From the NCBI RefSeq assembly GCF_000219625.1, contig NC_018208.1, positions 744,001 to 808,000 of the forward strand: a stretch of DNA of 64,000 nt. The letters run 5' to 3'. Positions within the stretch are counted from its first letter, which is position 1. Each line of letters begins with the position of its first letter. The translations under genes and the position numbers were made by a program. Below the pieces are notes generated by a model. It was not told the DNA's origin and ran no database searches. It worked only from the letters and a program-made list of their open reading frames with translations. Below, one piece after another: positions 45,211-57,290 of this stretch. Source of the DNA: Zymoseptoria tritici IPO323. Its lineage: Eukaryota; Ascomycota; Dothideomycetes; Mycosphaerellales; Mycosphaerellaceae.

Positions 45211-47164
45211 ATGCCGGTATCGCATATCGGTCTCACGGTCTCGCACATCCCTTCTGCTACTTCATTCTATCTCGCTGCCCTCCAGCCGCTGGGATATCGG
45301 TTCATTGGATGGCAAGGCGATTCCATCGGACTCGGGATCGAATCGGCCGACTTCTTCCTCACGCAGTCGAGCAGAGAGTATGTTGGCTGTTCACTGTGCT
45401 TGTTTGAACATATACTTACACCTTCACAGTACCCGACCATCTCCAAACCACATCGCTTTCCTTGCCAAGGACCGCGCTGACGTCCGAGAATGCTACGCCG
45501 CTGCTCTGAATGCTGGAGGGCGACCAAGTGGTGCACCACAATATCGCAATAAGACGTGCACTTGCTTCAACGCTGCTGTAGAAGACCTAGACGGAAACAC
45601 GATCGAGTTCATCTACCGGCAGGAACATGGCGAAGCTGGTTGCGAAGGAGAGGCTACTCCGTCGGAGCAGTCCAGCAGGGTTCAAAGCTGGCGTGAAGAG
45701 GTGGCCGAAGGCGGCGTTGAAGAGGATGCACGATCTGTGGCATCGGTGAAATTCCACGGCTCAAAGATGTCGGAAGCGAAGTCTACCATGCAGACTGCGG
45801 TTGATCTTGCATCGGCCACGTCCGAGTCGTTGAAGTCGGAAGAGCCCTATCTGGGCCTCACCAGAGCGAACACGGCGCCGGTGAAGTCGGACGCTGGCGG
45901 TAAGTCATTGCTCGGAGCGGCGTTGGGTGCTGCTGCTGGCGTTGCCTTGCTATATGCCATGCACCAGACCGAGAGAAAGAACGCAAGGGATGAAGCAGAC
46001 TTTCGGGCATCAATGAAATCCAGATCTGGCTCCAAACCAAGATATGTCCCATCGAGAAGCATGCCTTTGCCGCCAGGACCACCCCCAACGGCGATCAGAG
46101 CCCAGACAGCCGTGCCATGCTCAGTGCCACGAGAGGCAACTACGCCTTCAGCACCACAGGAGACAACAGTACCCTCAGCACCACAGGAGACAACTCCGCC
46201 TTCAGCACCACAGGAGACAACAGTAACCTCAACACCACAGGATGCAACATCTGCCCGTCTCGTTCAGCCTGAGAAGAATCGCCATCGCAACTTCAGCACG
46301 ACCGAGTCCGCTTACAGCACTCGTCGTCCAGCCGACCGCTCGACTCAGGCCCAACGCATGATCCAAGCGACGGGCTACAACGATCAAGACGCCGCCTTGC
46401 AAGAATTGTTCGACCGCAACAACCACCACCGTCCTATGCCAACTCGTAGCAAGACTGAACATGTGTACGACTATGTTCCCGCGTCCAGCGCTGATCGTAA
46501 GACACCTGACCGTCGCGATGAGGCCTCGACTGCCGAGTCCACGGCTGCCAGACCACGCCGCTCTCATGCTCGCCATGACTCCGTGGTGAACATGCAGTCC
46601 TCCTCCCAAGCCCGTCGAGCCTCGGCCTACGACACCTTGCCAGCCCGTCCGGAGTCCGTTATCGACACAGCAACCTATCACCCAGCCGCAATCTCTCTGC
46701 CCGGCAGCTCCACATTCTCACGCACCTCCAGTCGGTACGACGCCAAGCAGGACCCAGCAACGACTTCGAAGGCGAAGTCCAAGTCGACGTTCAGAGCACA
46801 ACCACCGCTGGCACCGCTTCAAGCATCTGAACAGTCCTGGGAGAACTTTCGTGCCGAAACAACCGACGATGACGACTACCACAGGTCTTACAAGTACAAG
46901 TCCAGCCGCGACGATCGCTACGGAGCGGGAGAAGAAAGCGACGGTCTGGGCGATGTCAAAACTGTGGTGCCGGACGACAGCATCTCTTGCGTGGACTTAT
47001 CCCAGCACAGGCGAAGACGGAGGAGGAAAGAAGGCGGCAGTACGAGTGGAAGAAGTAAGACAGGTAGCGAGAGGAGTGAGAGTACTGTTCGGCCGGTGAA
47101 GAGGCGAGAAGAACGTAGGGAGAGAGAGTCAAGTGGGTTGAGGAAGGTGTTTGGGATTGTTTAA
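45211..47164 (+). CDS. VOC/glyoxalase-fold protein with long disordered tail
   Basis: Two exons (45,211-45,377 and 45,430-47,164) with a 52-base intron give 633 residues. Residues 1-130 look like a vicinal-oxygen-chelate domain of the fungal glyoxalase type: MPVSHIGLTVSHIPSATSFY at the start, PNHIAFLAKDRADVRECYAAAL in the middle, then DLDGNTIEFIYRQ, which carries the terminal metal-ligand Glu. VOC enzymes bind a divalent metal and act on small electrophiles; the substrate is unknown. After it come about 500 residues that are Ser/Thr/Arg-rich and apparently disordered, a short hydrophobic segment (LLGAALGAAAGVALLYAM, near residue 230), and a Pro/Thr repeat APQETTVPSAPQETTPPS. The tail ends in basic clusters (RRRRRKEGG). 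No stops and no RIP, although it lies between two RIP-marked units. Confidence 0.78.
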
Positions 47165-47329
47165 GGCGCGGGAGATCGGATCGGTGGAGGCACAGTCGGT
47201 ACTAAGAGAGCTTGAAGGTGGTTGTGCGGTGCGGGCGGACCGACGACTCAGCAGGATAGCTCATTGGCGGTACGGGTGGTTTAGTAGCACGCCTCCGTAG
47301 CTGTACAGATAAGCTGCCCGCATGTTTCG

Positions 47330-47907
47330 GTAACATGTCCTGCTGAAGTATCTGTACGGCTACCTGATCGTCCCGCTAACTTACCTTGCACGTCTATCTC
47401 GACGTCGTGCTGACTTACCTGCACGTCTGACAGGCTGTCCTACTAAACTACCTGTACAGCTACGCGACCGTCCAGTTAATTCACCTACAACGACTACTTG
47501 GGCGTCCTGCTAACTTACCTGCACGTCTAAGAGGCTGTAATGCAAAGTTATCTGCACACCTGTGCGATTTCTGGTACCGAGAGTCACATGAGAGATACGA
47601 ATATGCTTCATGGTTCGATGTCAGTTCCAGGCGTAGGAGAACAATATTGTAGGCATGGTATGGAATCCTGGTACAGAGAATCAAATAGGAGACACAAATA
47701 TGCTTCGTAAATCGGGGGTGGTTCGAAGCGTTGATAAACGATCCTGAAGGCATGCTGGGTCGTGAGCGTCAAGCTTAATGTGACTACCGCCATAAGGCGA
47801 ACATTACAACTCGACGCCTTTTAGTGGATCGGTATTATTGTCCTAACAGTTAGTCCAACTCGACGCTCGACGCCTTCTAATGCGTCGGTATTATTGTCCT
47901 AACAGTT
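47330..47907. repeat. Nested imperfect tandem repeats
   Basis: Three different short arrays follow one another: roughly 50-base units with words acttacctgcacgtct and cgtcctgctaa (47,330-47,560); a two-copy repeat of about 115-120 bases with gagtcacatgagag/gaatcaaataggag and aatatgcttc (47,570-47,760); and a two-copy repeat of about 56 bases ending cggtattattgtcctaacag (47,805-47,907). No gene seen. Confidence 0.65.
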
Positions 47908-50900
47908 GTTCTGAGCACGCTGCACGAATACCTAAGTACGAATGTCCTAGGGTAGATAGATAATAAAGCTCTTCTATATACTAAAATAACTTAAGGGTAG
48001 AAAAGTTCTAGAATAAGAAACTTCCGGGATAGGAAATCTCCGGTATACTATAGATTTTAAATACTAGGAGGTATCGACCGATTTAGTATCTAAGACTATA
48101 CTCTTAGTCTACGTTACCTTTATTTACTTACTACTATAGCGGGCCTATTAAGCGTATTACCGCGTATACGCTATACTCTACGTCGCCGTAATACTAGTAT
48201 TATCTTATATATAGAAGGGCGAAGCTTCTCTCGACGAAGCTTTACTCTAAGCTAATTAGATTATTAATTATACTTAACTAATAATAATAGGACTATAAAA
48301 TACTTAGTAAGGTCTATATATATTAAAAAGGGATAATTAGGCTATTATTACTATTGTACTAAGTTAAGATAGTTCTAGAGCTATATATTCCTTAACTATA
48401 TATTCCTTTTACTTCTCTTAATATACTAAGTATATAGTCTACTAGCTACCTATATTACTATATAAATCTTCTTATAGTAAATCTTTTATTAGTATATAAT
48501 AAGATAGATATATAAAGACGTATATCCTAGAAAGGATCTATATATAGGAGTATTAATAAAAAAATATATAGAAATAAGGTATAGGTAAGAAGAAATACTA
48601 AGTAGTTTAGTAATCTAAAATAAAAAGCTATATCTATATAAAGAATATCTTAGATTATACTACTATTAGAAAGAATTAATTAACTAAACCTTAGATATAT
48701 AAATAGAATATCTACAGAATAGGATATTCTAAGAATCCTATATCTATAAAATAATAATATTATAGTTTTAAGAGTTTAAAGTTTTAAATATCTTACTAAT
48801 AGTATATATATAAGACTAAGTATTATAAGGATATAAGATATAAGATAAAGAGATAATCTAATATAGAGACTATTATAAATATTACTTTTTTAAGCTAGGG
48901 TAGGTCTACTATAAGCTATATTAAAAATAAAATATATTTAGGAAAGGATATATTTTTTATAAAATCTATATAGAATAAAGTACCTCTAAAATATTCTATA
49001 TCTAAGATTAGATACTTCTAGTATAAAAAATCTCTAGGATAAAATATTTCTTATATAAAATATTTCTTATATAGAGTATTTCTAGTATAAAGTCTTTCTA
49101 GAATAGGGAATTTCTAGAATAAGAGAGTTTCGGAATAAGGAATTTCTAGAATAAGAGATACCTAGAATAAAATAATTCTAGAATAAGATAATTCTAGGAT
49201 AAGAGATATCCGGAATAAAATAATTCTAGAATATTTTTATTTTAGAATAAGATAATTCTAAGATAAATATATTATAGAATAAGATAATTCTAGTATAAGG
49301 ATTTTCCCGGATAAGAGAATTTCGGAATAAGAAATTTCTAGAATAAGATAATTCGAGGATAGAAGAATTCCGGGATAAGAGAATTCCGGGATAAGAAATT
49401 TATAGGATAAGATAATTCTAGAATAGAAGAATTCCGGGATAAGAGCATTCTAGAATAATAGAATTCTAGAATAAGAAATTTCCGGAATAAGATAATTCCG
49501 GGATAGAAGAATTCTAGGATAGAAGAATTCCGGAATAAGAGAATTCCGGAATAAGGAATTTCTAGAATAAGAGCATTCTAGAATAATAGAATTCCGGAAT
49601 AAGGAATTTCCGGAATAAGGAATTTCCGGAATAAGAAATTTCCGGAATAAGGAATTTCCGGAATAAGAAATTTCCGGAATAAGAAATTTCCGGAATAAGA
49701 GATTTCCGGAATAAGAAATTTCCGGAATAAGAAATTTCCGGAATAAGAAATTTCCGGAATAAGAAATTTCCGGAATAAGAAATTTCCGGAATAAGAAATT
49801 TCCGGGATAATAGAATTCCGAAATAATGAATTTCTAGAATAAGATAATTCGAGGATAGAAGAATTCCGGAATAAGAGAATTCCGGAATAAGGAATTTCCG
49901 GAATAAGATAATTCTAGGATAGACGAATTCCGGAATAGAAAAATTCTGGGATAGAAGAATTCTAGAATAAGAGAATTCCGGAATAAGAAATTTCTAGAAT
50001 AAGATAATTCTAGGATAGACGAATTCCGGAATAGAAAAATTCTAGGATAGACGAATTCCGGAATAGAAAAATTCCGGAATAAGAAATTTCCGGAATAAGA
50101 CAATTCTAGAATAAAATAATTTTAGGATAAGGAATTTCTAGTATAAAAATATTCTAGAGGAAGAAACTTCTAAGATAAGATAACTCTAGTATAAAATAAT
50201 TTTAGAATAAGGAAGTTATAGTATAAAGATTTTGTAGAAGAAGAAATTTCTAGAATAGAAAGTATTTAGATTACTAGAACTCTAGGAGAAGAAGTTTATA
50301 GTATAAGGAAATAATAGTATTAAATACGTCCCGCAGAAACTATTTCTAGTATAAGGAATATCTAGTATAAAATATTTCTAGAATAAGGTACTATTAGAAT
50401 AAGATATTTTAAGTATAATATATCTCTAGAAGAAGATACTTCTAGAATAAAATCTACCTAGAATAAGATATATTTAGAATATAATATTACTAGAATATAT
50501 AGTCTTTAGGATAAGATATATAGAGAATAAGAGCTATCCGAAATAAGATATATTAGAAATATCGGCTATCCGAAATAAGATATATTAGGAGAAAAAGCTA
50601 TATATAATAAAAAATCTCTAGAATAAGAAATATCTAGGATATATAATATATACTTAAGAATATTTCTAGAAAAAGAGAAATAAAGAGTAGAAATTATATA
50701 GAAGAATAAAATACTAAGAGTTAGAAATAACTTAAATAGAAGATCTATACAACTTTATATCTTAAGAATAGAATAAATTTAGGATATAATAGTTTAGAAT
50801 TAATATAGTTATATAGTAAAGTAGTTTTAGAAGTAGAACCCTTTAGAATTATATATATATTAAGTATAAAATATATATAAGAGGATATATTTATAAGAGA

Positions 50901-51208
50901 GACTAAGAAGAAGAAAATATCTTCTAAATAAACTATTAAAGATATCTAATATTTTCTAACTTAAAGGATAAAGGAATACGTATTATAAAGACAATAATAG
51001 ATATATATTATTATTCTATTAAAATAGAGGATATTAGAGACAAGATATATTTAAATTAATATATATTATATATACATTATTTCTATAATAAGGAATATAT
51101 ATAGTAAAGATTAAGATGTATAGTATATAAGATAATATAGCTCACCCGACGAAGGGGATGACACGTGCTGGAATGAACACATTCGTACTGAGAATAACTG
51201 TTAGGACA
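47895..51208. mobile_element. 3.3 kb AT-rich block with terminal inverted repeats (candidate)
   Basis: A 25-base sequence beginning tgtcctaacagtt at 47,895 recurs inverted at 51,184-51,208 with three mismatches. Between them lies RIP-like AT-rich DNA and a 16-base satellite, with no recoverable transposase. This could be a decayed DNA transposon or a simple chance of repeated flanks; the same 13-base core also occurs once more at 47,839, outside the block. Confidence 0.35.
48960..50660. repeat. 16-base palindrome-rich satellite
   Basis: Variants of the 16-mer ggaataagaaatttcc follow one another, with about 13 near-perfect units in 49,594-49,804 and increasingly diverged ones on both sides (ttctagaa, gaattc forms). 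Each unit is made of small palindromes (aaattt, ttccggaa, tctaga) joined by taag. The minus-strand open frame at 49,834-50,103 is an artefact of the repeat. Confidence 0.9.
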
Positions 51209-51229
51209 TTAAAACAGGTGCAAGTTATT

Positions 51230-53652
51230 ATCGTCCAAGTATTTCTGCAGCAGCGAATAGAACTTGCGCTTAACGATCAGAGACCTCGAGGTCGTGGCGC
51301 TTAGCTGCGAGCTTACGAGGTGTCGCGAGTACTGTTACGAGGCCGTGGCGCGGTGGGTGATGTGCTGGTCCTTGGATGTAGAGGAGACTGTGAAGAACCG
51401 GTATCTGATCAGATAGTTCATGTCGAGCTTGACGTGGCTAACGTCAAAATGCGAAAACTACAGGTCGACTCCGCGTCTAGGGCGACAGCGCTTATGTGGA
51501 CCGAGGAGACGGGGGAGGATAGGACCTCTGTGACCAGAGGCGACGTAGTGGAACAATTCGATGTGGTTTCTAGAAAACCGGCAATCGTGATAAGGACAAT
51601 GCTTCGTTTCAACATAACGCATGGCGATCTGCTCGCCGAGTTCCTCCCTGTCGGCACCGATGTCGTAGTGACGAACTTTCCAAAGGCTTGGTGGGTCGTA
51701 TAGGCAGTGGCCTCTATCCTTGGCCTCGCAATATTTGCGATCTTAGTTAGTTGAGCGCTCCTCGAAGATCGTATGTGTTAGGATGTAGCATCTTGGGGTA
51801 TGGCAGTTGTGACCATACTCGACGGCGTTAAGACCCATTATCGTCAGCGTCCTGCAGCTTGAGGGGTCGCTCCTCGTCCAGACGACCGAGGCTAAGCTGA
51901 AGCAAGTCGATAAGCTGGACGGTAGGGTAGAACTTCCTGCAACAAGGACACTTGAGATCGATGGGAACGAATAGCGAGAGAGTAGTTCATACAGCTTCTA
52001 CAGTAAGTCGATTCTCTGAAGCAAAGCGCTCTCCTCTAACACTATTACTGCGTAGGAAGGCGGTAAACGCGATAATATCGCCGCCTATGTCATCGAAGGA
52101 CTGGTTGAGAGCCGGCACATCGCCTGCTTCACCGTCAAAGCCGAAATGTAGAGCAAAGTCGTACGTGATGATCGTAGCTATCTCTTAGATCTCCGGAAGG
52201 CGAAAGTACGCAAACTTGTAAGGCTATCCTTTCTGAGTGATGCCTCTGTTTTGTAAGATCGAATGATTAATGCAGCAGCAGGATTAACAGCCTCTTTCTA
52301 TTGGGTATTATATCCTGGGTAAGCGACAGGAGGGTTGAGCGCCCGGCCTCGAAGATAGTTAGGCAGGTCGCCGATGAGAGCTACCCTTGGCCACTGTGCC
52401 GCTGACATGAGTCGAGGGTTGGGAGTGAGGGAGCGCGTCAAGTCTGCGGATGGAAGAATGAGGTCAGCACCCGAAGCAGAAAGTCAGAGAGGAGTTCTTA
52501 CGTAATGAGGCGGTTGAGTGTTGATCGCATTGCGGATGTCGATACCTCGCAGCTGAGTGACACCGATAGGTATGATTTTTTGATCCTCACTGTCGTATTC
52601 AGAAAGAGAGTCAGGCTCGAACCTGAAATCGGCGCGATCTTGATTATAATCATGGAAGGACTCGGTGGAGATGCTGCTGTCGTCAGGGGCGGCGTCAGCA
52701 TCATCCTCACTCTCATCTTGGTCCTGGACCTCGTCTTCGCCGTCGTTAGCAGCATTGCCGTGGTGTTGCTCCGCCGATGAATGGACAGGTGCGACAGATT
52801 GTGCCGCCTTATACTCGTCTTGGAGGAGGAAGTCGGCGGACTGGTCGTCTTCGTCATCCGAGCTTTGATCGCTGATAACTATGACGGGATCTTCTGTATC
52901 GTGCTCGGCATGTACACGTTCGTCGATCTCGTCATCTTCATCCTCTCGCTTATGGCCTCTATCGTGCTCGTGCATGCGTAGGTCGTCAGTCTCGTATTCG
53001 TCATCCTCGGGCTCTTTGCCGCCGTCATCCTCTTCTTCGCTGTACTCAAGCAGGCGCAGGTCGTCAGTCTCGTATTCGTCATCCTCGGGCTCTTTGCCGC
53101 CGTCATCCTCTTCTTCGCCGTACTCAAGCAGGCGCAGGTCGTCGGTCTCGTATTCGTCATCTCCGGGCTCTTTGCTACTGTCATCCTCTTCTTCGCCGTA
53201 CTCGAGTAGGCGCAGGTCGTCGACCTCGTCTTCGTCATCTCCGGGCTCTTTGCCGCTATCATCCTCTTCTTCGCCGTACTCGAGCAGGCGCAGATCGTCG
53301 ATTTCTTCGCCGTTATCCTCCTCTCCATAGTGCTCGGCGTTAAGAAGGTTATCCATCTCTTCGCCGTCATGCTCAGAGTGTAGGGCATAGTCCGCATCGT
53401 GGAGGAACTTATCGATCTCTGGCCCGCGAGAAGGAAACGGGGTACCGTACTCGTGGTTAGAGACCTATACTTAAGAAAGAGACGTCAGTTGTGGGCATCG
53501 GAGACAAGTGTAGGAAGAACATATACCTGAGCGCGGACTGTAAGATGATCGCGAGGCGGGAGGAAGGCGCTAACTGCCGTCGGACTTGGGGGATTGCTAG
53601 AGAATAAAGGTAAGTGATAGGTGTAGAGGAGGATAATGAGGAGTACGAACAT
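51230..53652 (-). pseudogene. Acidic-repeat, Cys/His-rich protein gene, unit B
   Basis: Three exons can be modelled here. A leader exon (53,652-53,527; 42 codons) starts with a signal-peptide-like MFVLLIILLYTYHLPLFSS. A 62-base intron follows, then the acidic exon (53,464-52,502; 321 codons). A 58-base intron leads to the Cys/His-rich exon. All phases are zero, supporting the model. The acidic exon has four full 26-residue repeats and a fifth diverged one (DDLRMHEHDRGHKREDED), then an end unlike copy A (SISTESFHDYNQDRADFRFE). The last exon opens ACT-TGA where copy A has Trp, and carries other stops, so it is inactive. Its C-terminal end beyond about 51,230 differs from A. Family unknown. Confidence 0.55.
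52975..53298 (-). repeat. 78-base acidic coding repeat, 4+ copies (unit B)
   Basis: As in unit A but with at least one more full unit. Units differ at residues such as SGKEPGDDEDEV versus GGKEPEDDEYET. Confidence 0.85.
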
Positions 53653-53878
53653 GTGATAAAGAGCTTTGGCAAGCTATACAGACCGTAAATTGCTCGCCAC
53701 TGGGGAGGATATTAGTGTGGGCGATGTGTGTGGCGTTAACTTCATGGCGAGCGGCATGACACTACCGGAACTCGCTCTCTAGGTGTAGGAAAAGAGTACC
53801 GTCTACGCACTACCGGCAGATTTCTGTACTAGGTGAATACTCTTGTGCTGCGGCCCTCACAATGTCGCAGGAGCTGCA

Positions 53879-54316
53879 CTAGAAGGGCGGCGAGTGGGTA
53901 AGAGCTAGGAGAGAAGCGGTCGCGATGCCGGGTTGTCGTGCTGTGGGGTGGTGGGCGGTGGGCGAGGGTGGATGCTGACGGCGTGCTGCGTCGGCGATGC
54001 GTTCGGCTATTGCTGTCTTGAAAGGTGTGCTGTGGGCCACGCCATGATCCCTGGCACGCCTGATAGCCTCAGTGCAGGTGAGACACGTAGTCCAGTCACA
54101 CGACTCGTCGTTGCAGCTGCGTAGTTGCGCGGCACATGCAATGCTGATGTCGATACGAAGCTTCTGGCGGAACTTGAGAGTGGCTCGTTCTTTTGCATGT
54201 TGAAGTTGCTCGATGCTAGGAGCGGGCGAGGAGCGTTCGAGGTCACGGATCTCACGATCGACGTAGCTGGCCCAGAGAGGGTATGAACAAGCCGTGAGAG
54301 TAAGGTTCGTCGGCAT
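53879..54316 (-). CDS. Small Cys-containing protein, unit B
   Basis: An uninterrupted frame from ATG at 54,316 gives 145 residues. It begins MPTNLTLTACSYPLWASYVD, has a charged helix (REIRDLERSS; KERATLKFRQKLR) and a Cys cluster (CAAQLRSCNDESCDWTTCLTC) that could bind zinc or form disulphides. It ends in a Pro/His-rich tail that is the part shared with unit A. The preceding frame extends further but reads like promoter. Not recognised. It is one of the few unit genes without a stop. Confidence 0.5.
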   Translation of the reverse strand: MPTNLTLTACSYPLWASYVDREIRDLERSSPAPSIEQLQHAKERATLKFRQKLRIDISIACAAQLRSCNDESCDWTTCLTCTEAIRRARDHGVAHSTPFKTAIAERIADAARRQHPPSPTAHHPTARQPGIATASLLALTHSPPF

Positions 54317-54539
54317 TGTGGAATGTGATGTGTGCGTGAAACAAGTGATAGCAGAGAATGGGGAAGAAAAGCGAGGAAGCGTGGCACGGACCAGATGGGA
54401 CGCGCACGTGCGGGTATGGCTTAGACCGAGAGAATGATCCAAATGACGAGTAACCGAGCGCCATACACACACAGCACATGTATCACATAGATTTTCTGAA
54501 TCACGCAACTGGCACAATAGTGATAGCGCTCGCTCTGCC

Positions 54540-54805
54540 GTAGACGTATACCGGAACCGCCGGCTATAATAAAATGGCTAGATATTGAGAAGTTCAAGGA
54601 ATAAAGAGAGACACATACTTGGCTGCTATCGAAATGGAATGTAGCATTAATGCTTGCTAGATCCATATTCTTCGTTCTGTTGCTGTAGTAGACGTCGCCG
54701 CTATACAGTAGCTAAGTATAGAGAAGTCGAAGGAAACAAGGAGAGACATATACCTAGCTGCGATCAAACTAAAGTGTAGCATCGATGCTTGCTATGTCTA
54801 TATTG
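54540..54805. repeat. 134-base tandem duplication in a constant spacer (unit B)
   Basis: Counterpart of 34,910-35,175, with the same two imperfect copies. Confidence 0.7.
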
Positions 54806-55026
54806 TGTATCCCTATTATTCCGCGCTGCACAAATGATTATCTCCCCGCAGGCTCGATAAGGTGCCAGGCCCGCTCCGTCTTTTTAGTATCAAAGTTGTG
54901 TTAATAGGCCTCGACTAATGACTCTGCTTGTGGACGATACCGCTAGTATAGCAATGCCCTGTTCTCTTCGTCCTAAGCTGTAAGACCAGTAATCTCCGTA
55001 AAGCGCTAAGGATATTCTCTCGCTAT

Positions 55027-55777
55027 CTAGCCAAGTGAACCGGTAACGGTATCGAAGCGGGTCTGTAGGAAATCGAACGGGGACTGCGGTGGCGTGACGG
55101 TGTTGCTAGTAGCGAGAACGATGGTGCCGTGACTACGGAGGTTGTACCAATTGGTGTTGAATGGGTGGGTAGTAGGCACATCCGGAACTGCGATTTCGGG
55201 GTTGGCGTCGTGGAAACATCGGATGTATGTGCAGGCGCTACTAGCGTTGTGGGTGGTTGACATCGCTACAGCGGCGGTGAGTGGGCGGGCACGATGCGGG
55301 ATTTGGGTCGAGGAGCCTTCAAACACTGTGTCTGCTCTTGCGCCTGCTTCGACGAATAGTTGATCGTTTGTGAATACCACTCCACGAGGAACCTGCTGGG
55401 TCGTTCTCGATGAATGGGCGGTGGAAGCGGGTGTGGCATATAGATGCGATAGCGTGCGCGTCGCTGGAGGAGCAGATGTGCCGGCGGTTTGCAATAAGGT
55501 AGAGGAGGAGGGTTAACTAAGAGTAGTAGGGCGGGGAGTCGCACGCGAGGACTGGACGGGACCGAGGGTTTTGGCTGTTGGTGAGAGGTTAGCAGTTGCT
55601 GGTTGAGGTTGCGATGTAGATGTCTGTACCTGGTCGATCATTGTCTGGTGCGTTGGACGGTATCCCGTCTTTGTGGTTGCGCTTGCGCTTCTGTTTCCTT
55701 AACGCCGATGCAGCCAGCGGGTCGCGATGTTGACCAGGCTTCTCGGCTATGGTGGTGTGTTTGTCTATAAGCGGCAT
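55027..55777 (-). pseudogene. Two-exon gene with variable first exon, unit B
   Basis: Exon 1 (55,777-55,630) starts MPLIDKHTTIAEKPGQHRDP and is basic (LRKQKRKRNHKDG); it shows no similarity to exon 1 of unit A. The 55-base intron and exon 2 (55,574-55,027) are shared. Exon 2 lacks 146 bases present in A, so after ARADTVFEG the frame changes to read on through STTHNASSACTYIRCFHDA and PDVPTTHPFNTNWYNLRSHG, for 231 residues in total. One TAA lies at the same place as in A. Unrecognised. Confidence 0.5.
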
Positions 55778-56104
55778 GGTCCAAGATGTGGATGGGATGG
55801 TTGTTGGTGATGGAGAGAATGGGTGGAGTGGCGGTGCGGCTCGGCGTGAGGTGCAGCAAAGCTGGAGTGAGGTGAAGTCCACGACTGGAGCTGACGCGGA
55901 GTTGACACGTCTGAGCGCGACGCGATGGTGGGTGGGGTGTGCCTGGGATGACTAATGCGATTCGTTTTCACGGGTATATTTTCGATGTCGCTGCTTTCAG
56001 ACCTTCTCATGCTCAGACAAAGACCTCCCGCTTCCACATCGTCGTTACTGTTGGCACACAGTACCTCACTAAGCCTCTGGACGTTCACGAAACTCAATTT
56101 AATC

Positions 56105-57290
56105 TCATAACGCCTTTCTCTGCTGGTCCACACAACCTTAGGTTGGCTTCCTTGCTCTGGGGCTTCCTCGACTCTTACAACGCCTTTCTCTGCTAGTCCA
56201 CATAACCTCAGGTCGGCTTCCTTGCTCTGGGGCTTTATCGACTCTTACAACACCTTCTCTGCTGGTCTACGAGACCTTAAGTCGGCTTCCTTGCTCGGTG
56301 GGATTATCGACTCTTACAACGGCCTTCTCTGCTGGTCCATACAACCTCAGGTCGGCTTCCTTGCTCAGTGGGATCCTCGACTCTTACAACACCTTCTCTG
56401 CTGGTCTACACGACCTTAGGTCGGCTTCCTTGCTTAGTAGGCTCCTCGACTCTGATAACACTTTCTCTGCTGGTCTACACGACCTTAGGTCGGCTTCCTG
56501 GCTCCGTAGGATCCTCGACTCTTACAACACCTTCTCTGCTGGTCTATACGACCTTAGGTCGGCTTCCTTGCTCGGTGGGATCCTCGACTCTTACAACACC
56601 TTCTCTGCTGGTCTATACGACCTTAGGTCGGCTTCCTTGCTTAGTGGGCTCCGCACCTCTGGTGCTGTTGGCTTTTGATGCTTTGCCTGCTAGTCCACAA
56701 GACCTTAGGAAAAGACCTTAACTCTGTGGGCTCCGCACCTCTGGTGCTGTTGGCTTTGCGTTCTCATCTGCTGGTCTACGAGACCTCAGGAAAAGACTTT
56801 GACTTTGTAGGCTCCGCACCTCTAGTGCTGTTAGCTTTGCGTTCTTATCTGCTAGTCCACGAGACCTTAGGAAAAGACTTTGGCTCTGTGGGCTCCGCAC
56901 CTCTAGTGCTGTTGGCTTTGCGTTCTTATCTGCTAGTCTACGAGACCTCGGGAGAAGACTTTAGCTCTGTAGGATTCGCACCTCTGGTGCTGTTGGCTTT
57001 GTGTTCTTATCTGCTGGTCTACAAGACCTCGGGAGAAGACTTTGGCTCTGTGGGATTCGTACCTCTGGTGCTGTTAGCTTTGCGTTCTTACCTGCTGGTC
57101 TACGAGACCTTAGGGGGAGAGTCTCGCTTTATAGGGTTTAAACATCGGATAGTTGTCGGCTTTGCGTTCTTATCTGCTAGTCGGCTAGACCTTAGGGTAA
57201 GAGTCTCGCTTTATAGGGGTTAAACATCGGATAGTTGTCGGCTTTTGGGTCTCGTCTGCTGCTCCGCCAGACCTCAGATATAGGCCTCTA
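56105..57290 (+). repeat. 69-base then 81-base minisatellite, unit B
   Basis: Same two unit types and order as in unit A. The 69-base units read as 23-residue repeats (SASLLSGILDSYNTFSAGL) and the 81-base units as 27-residue repeats. Nearly free of stops in those frames. Confidence 0.85.

Noticed and set aside
49834..50103. 89-residue minus-strand frame (Phe/Ser/Arg-rich)
   Set aside because: It is a translation of the 16-base satellite and has no independent coding signature.
47165..51226. Subtelomeric or telomeric end
   Set aside because: No TTAGGG-type array; a normal gene and a further duplicated unit lie on either side.
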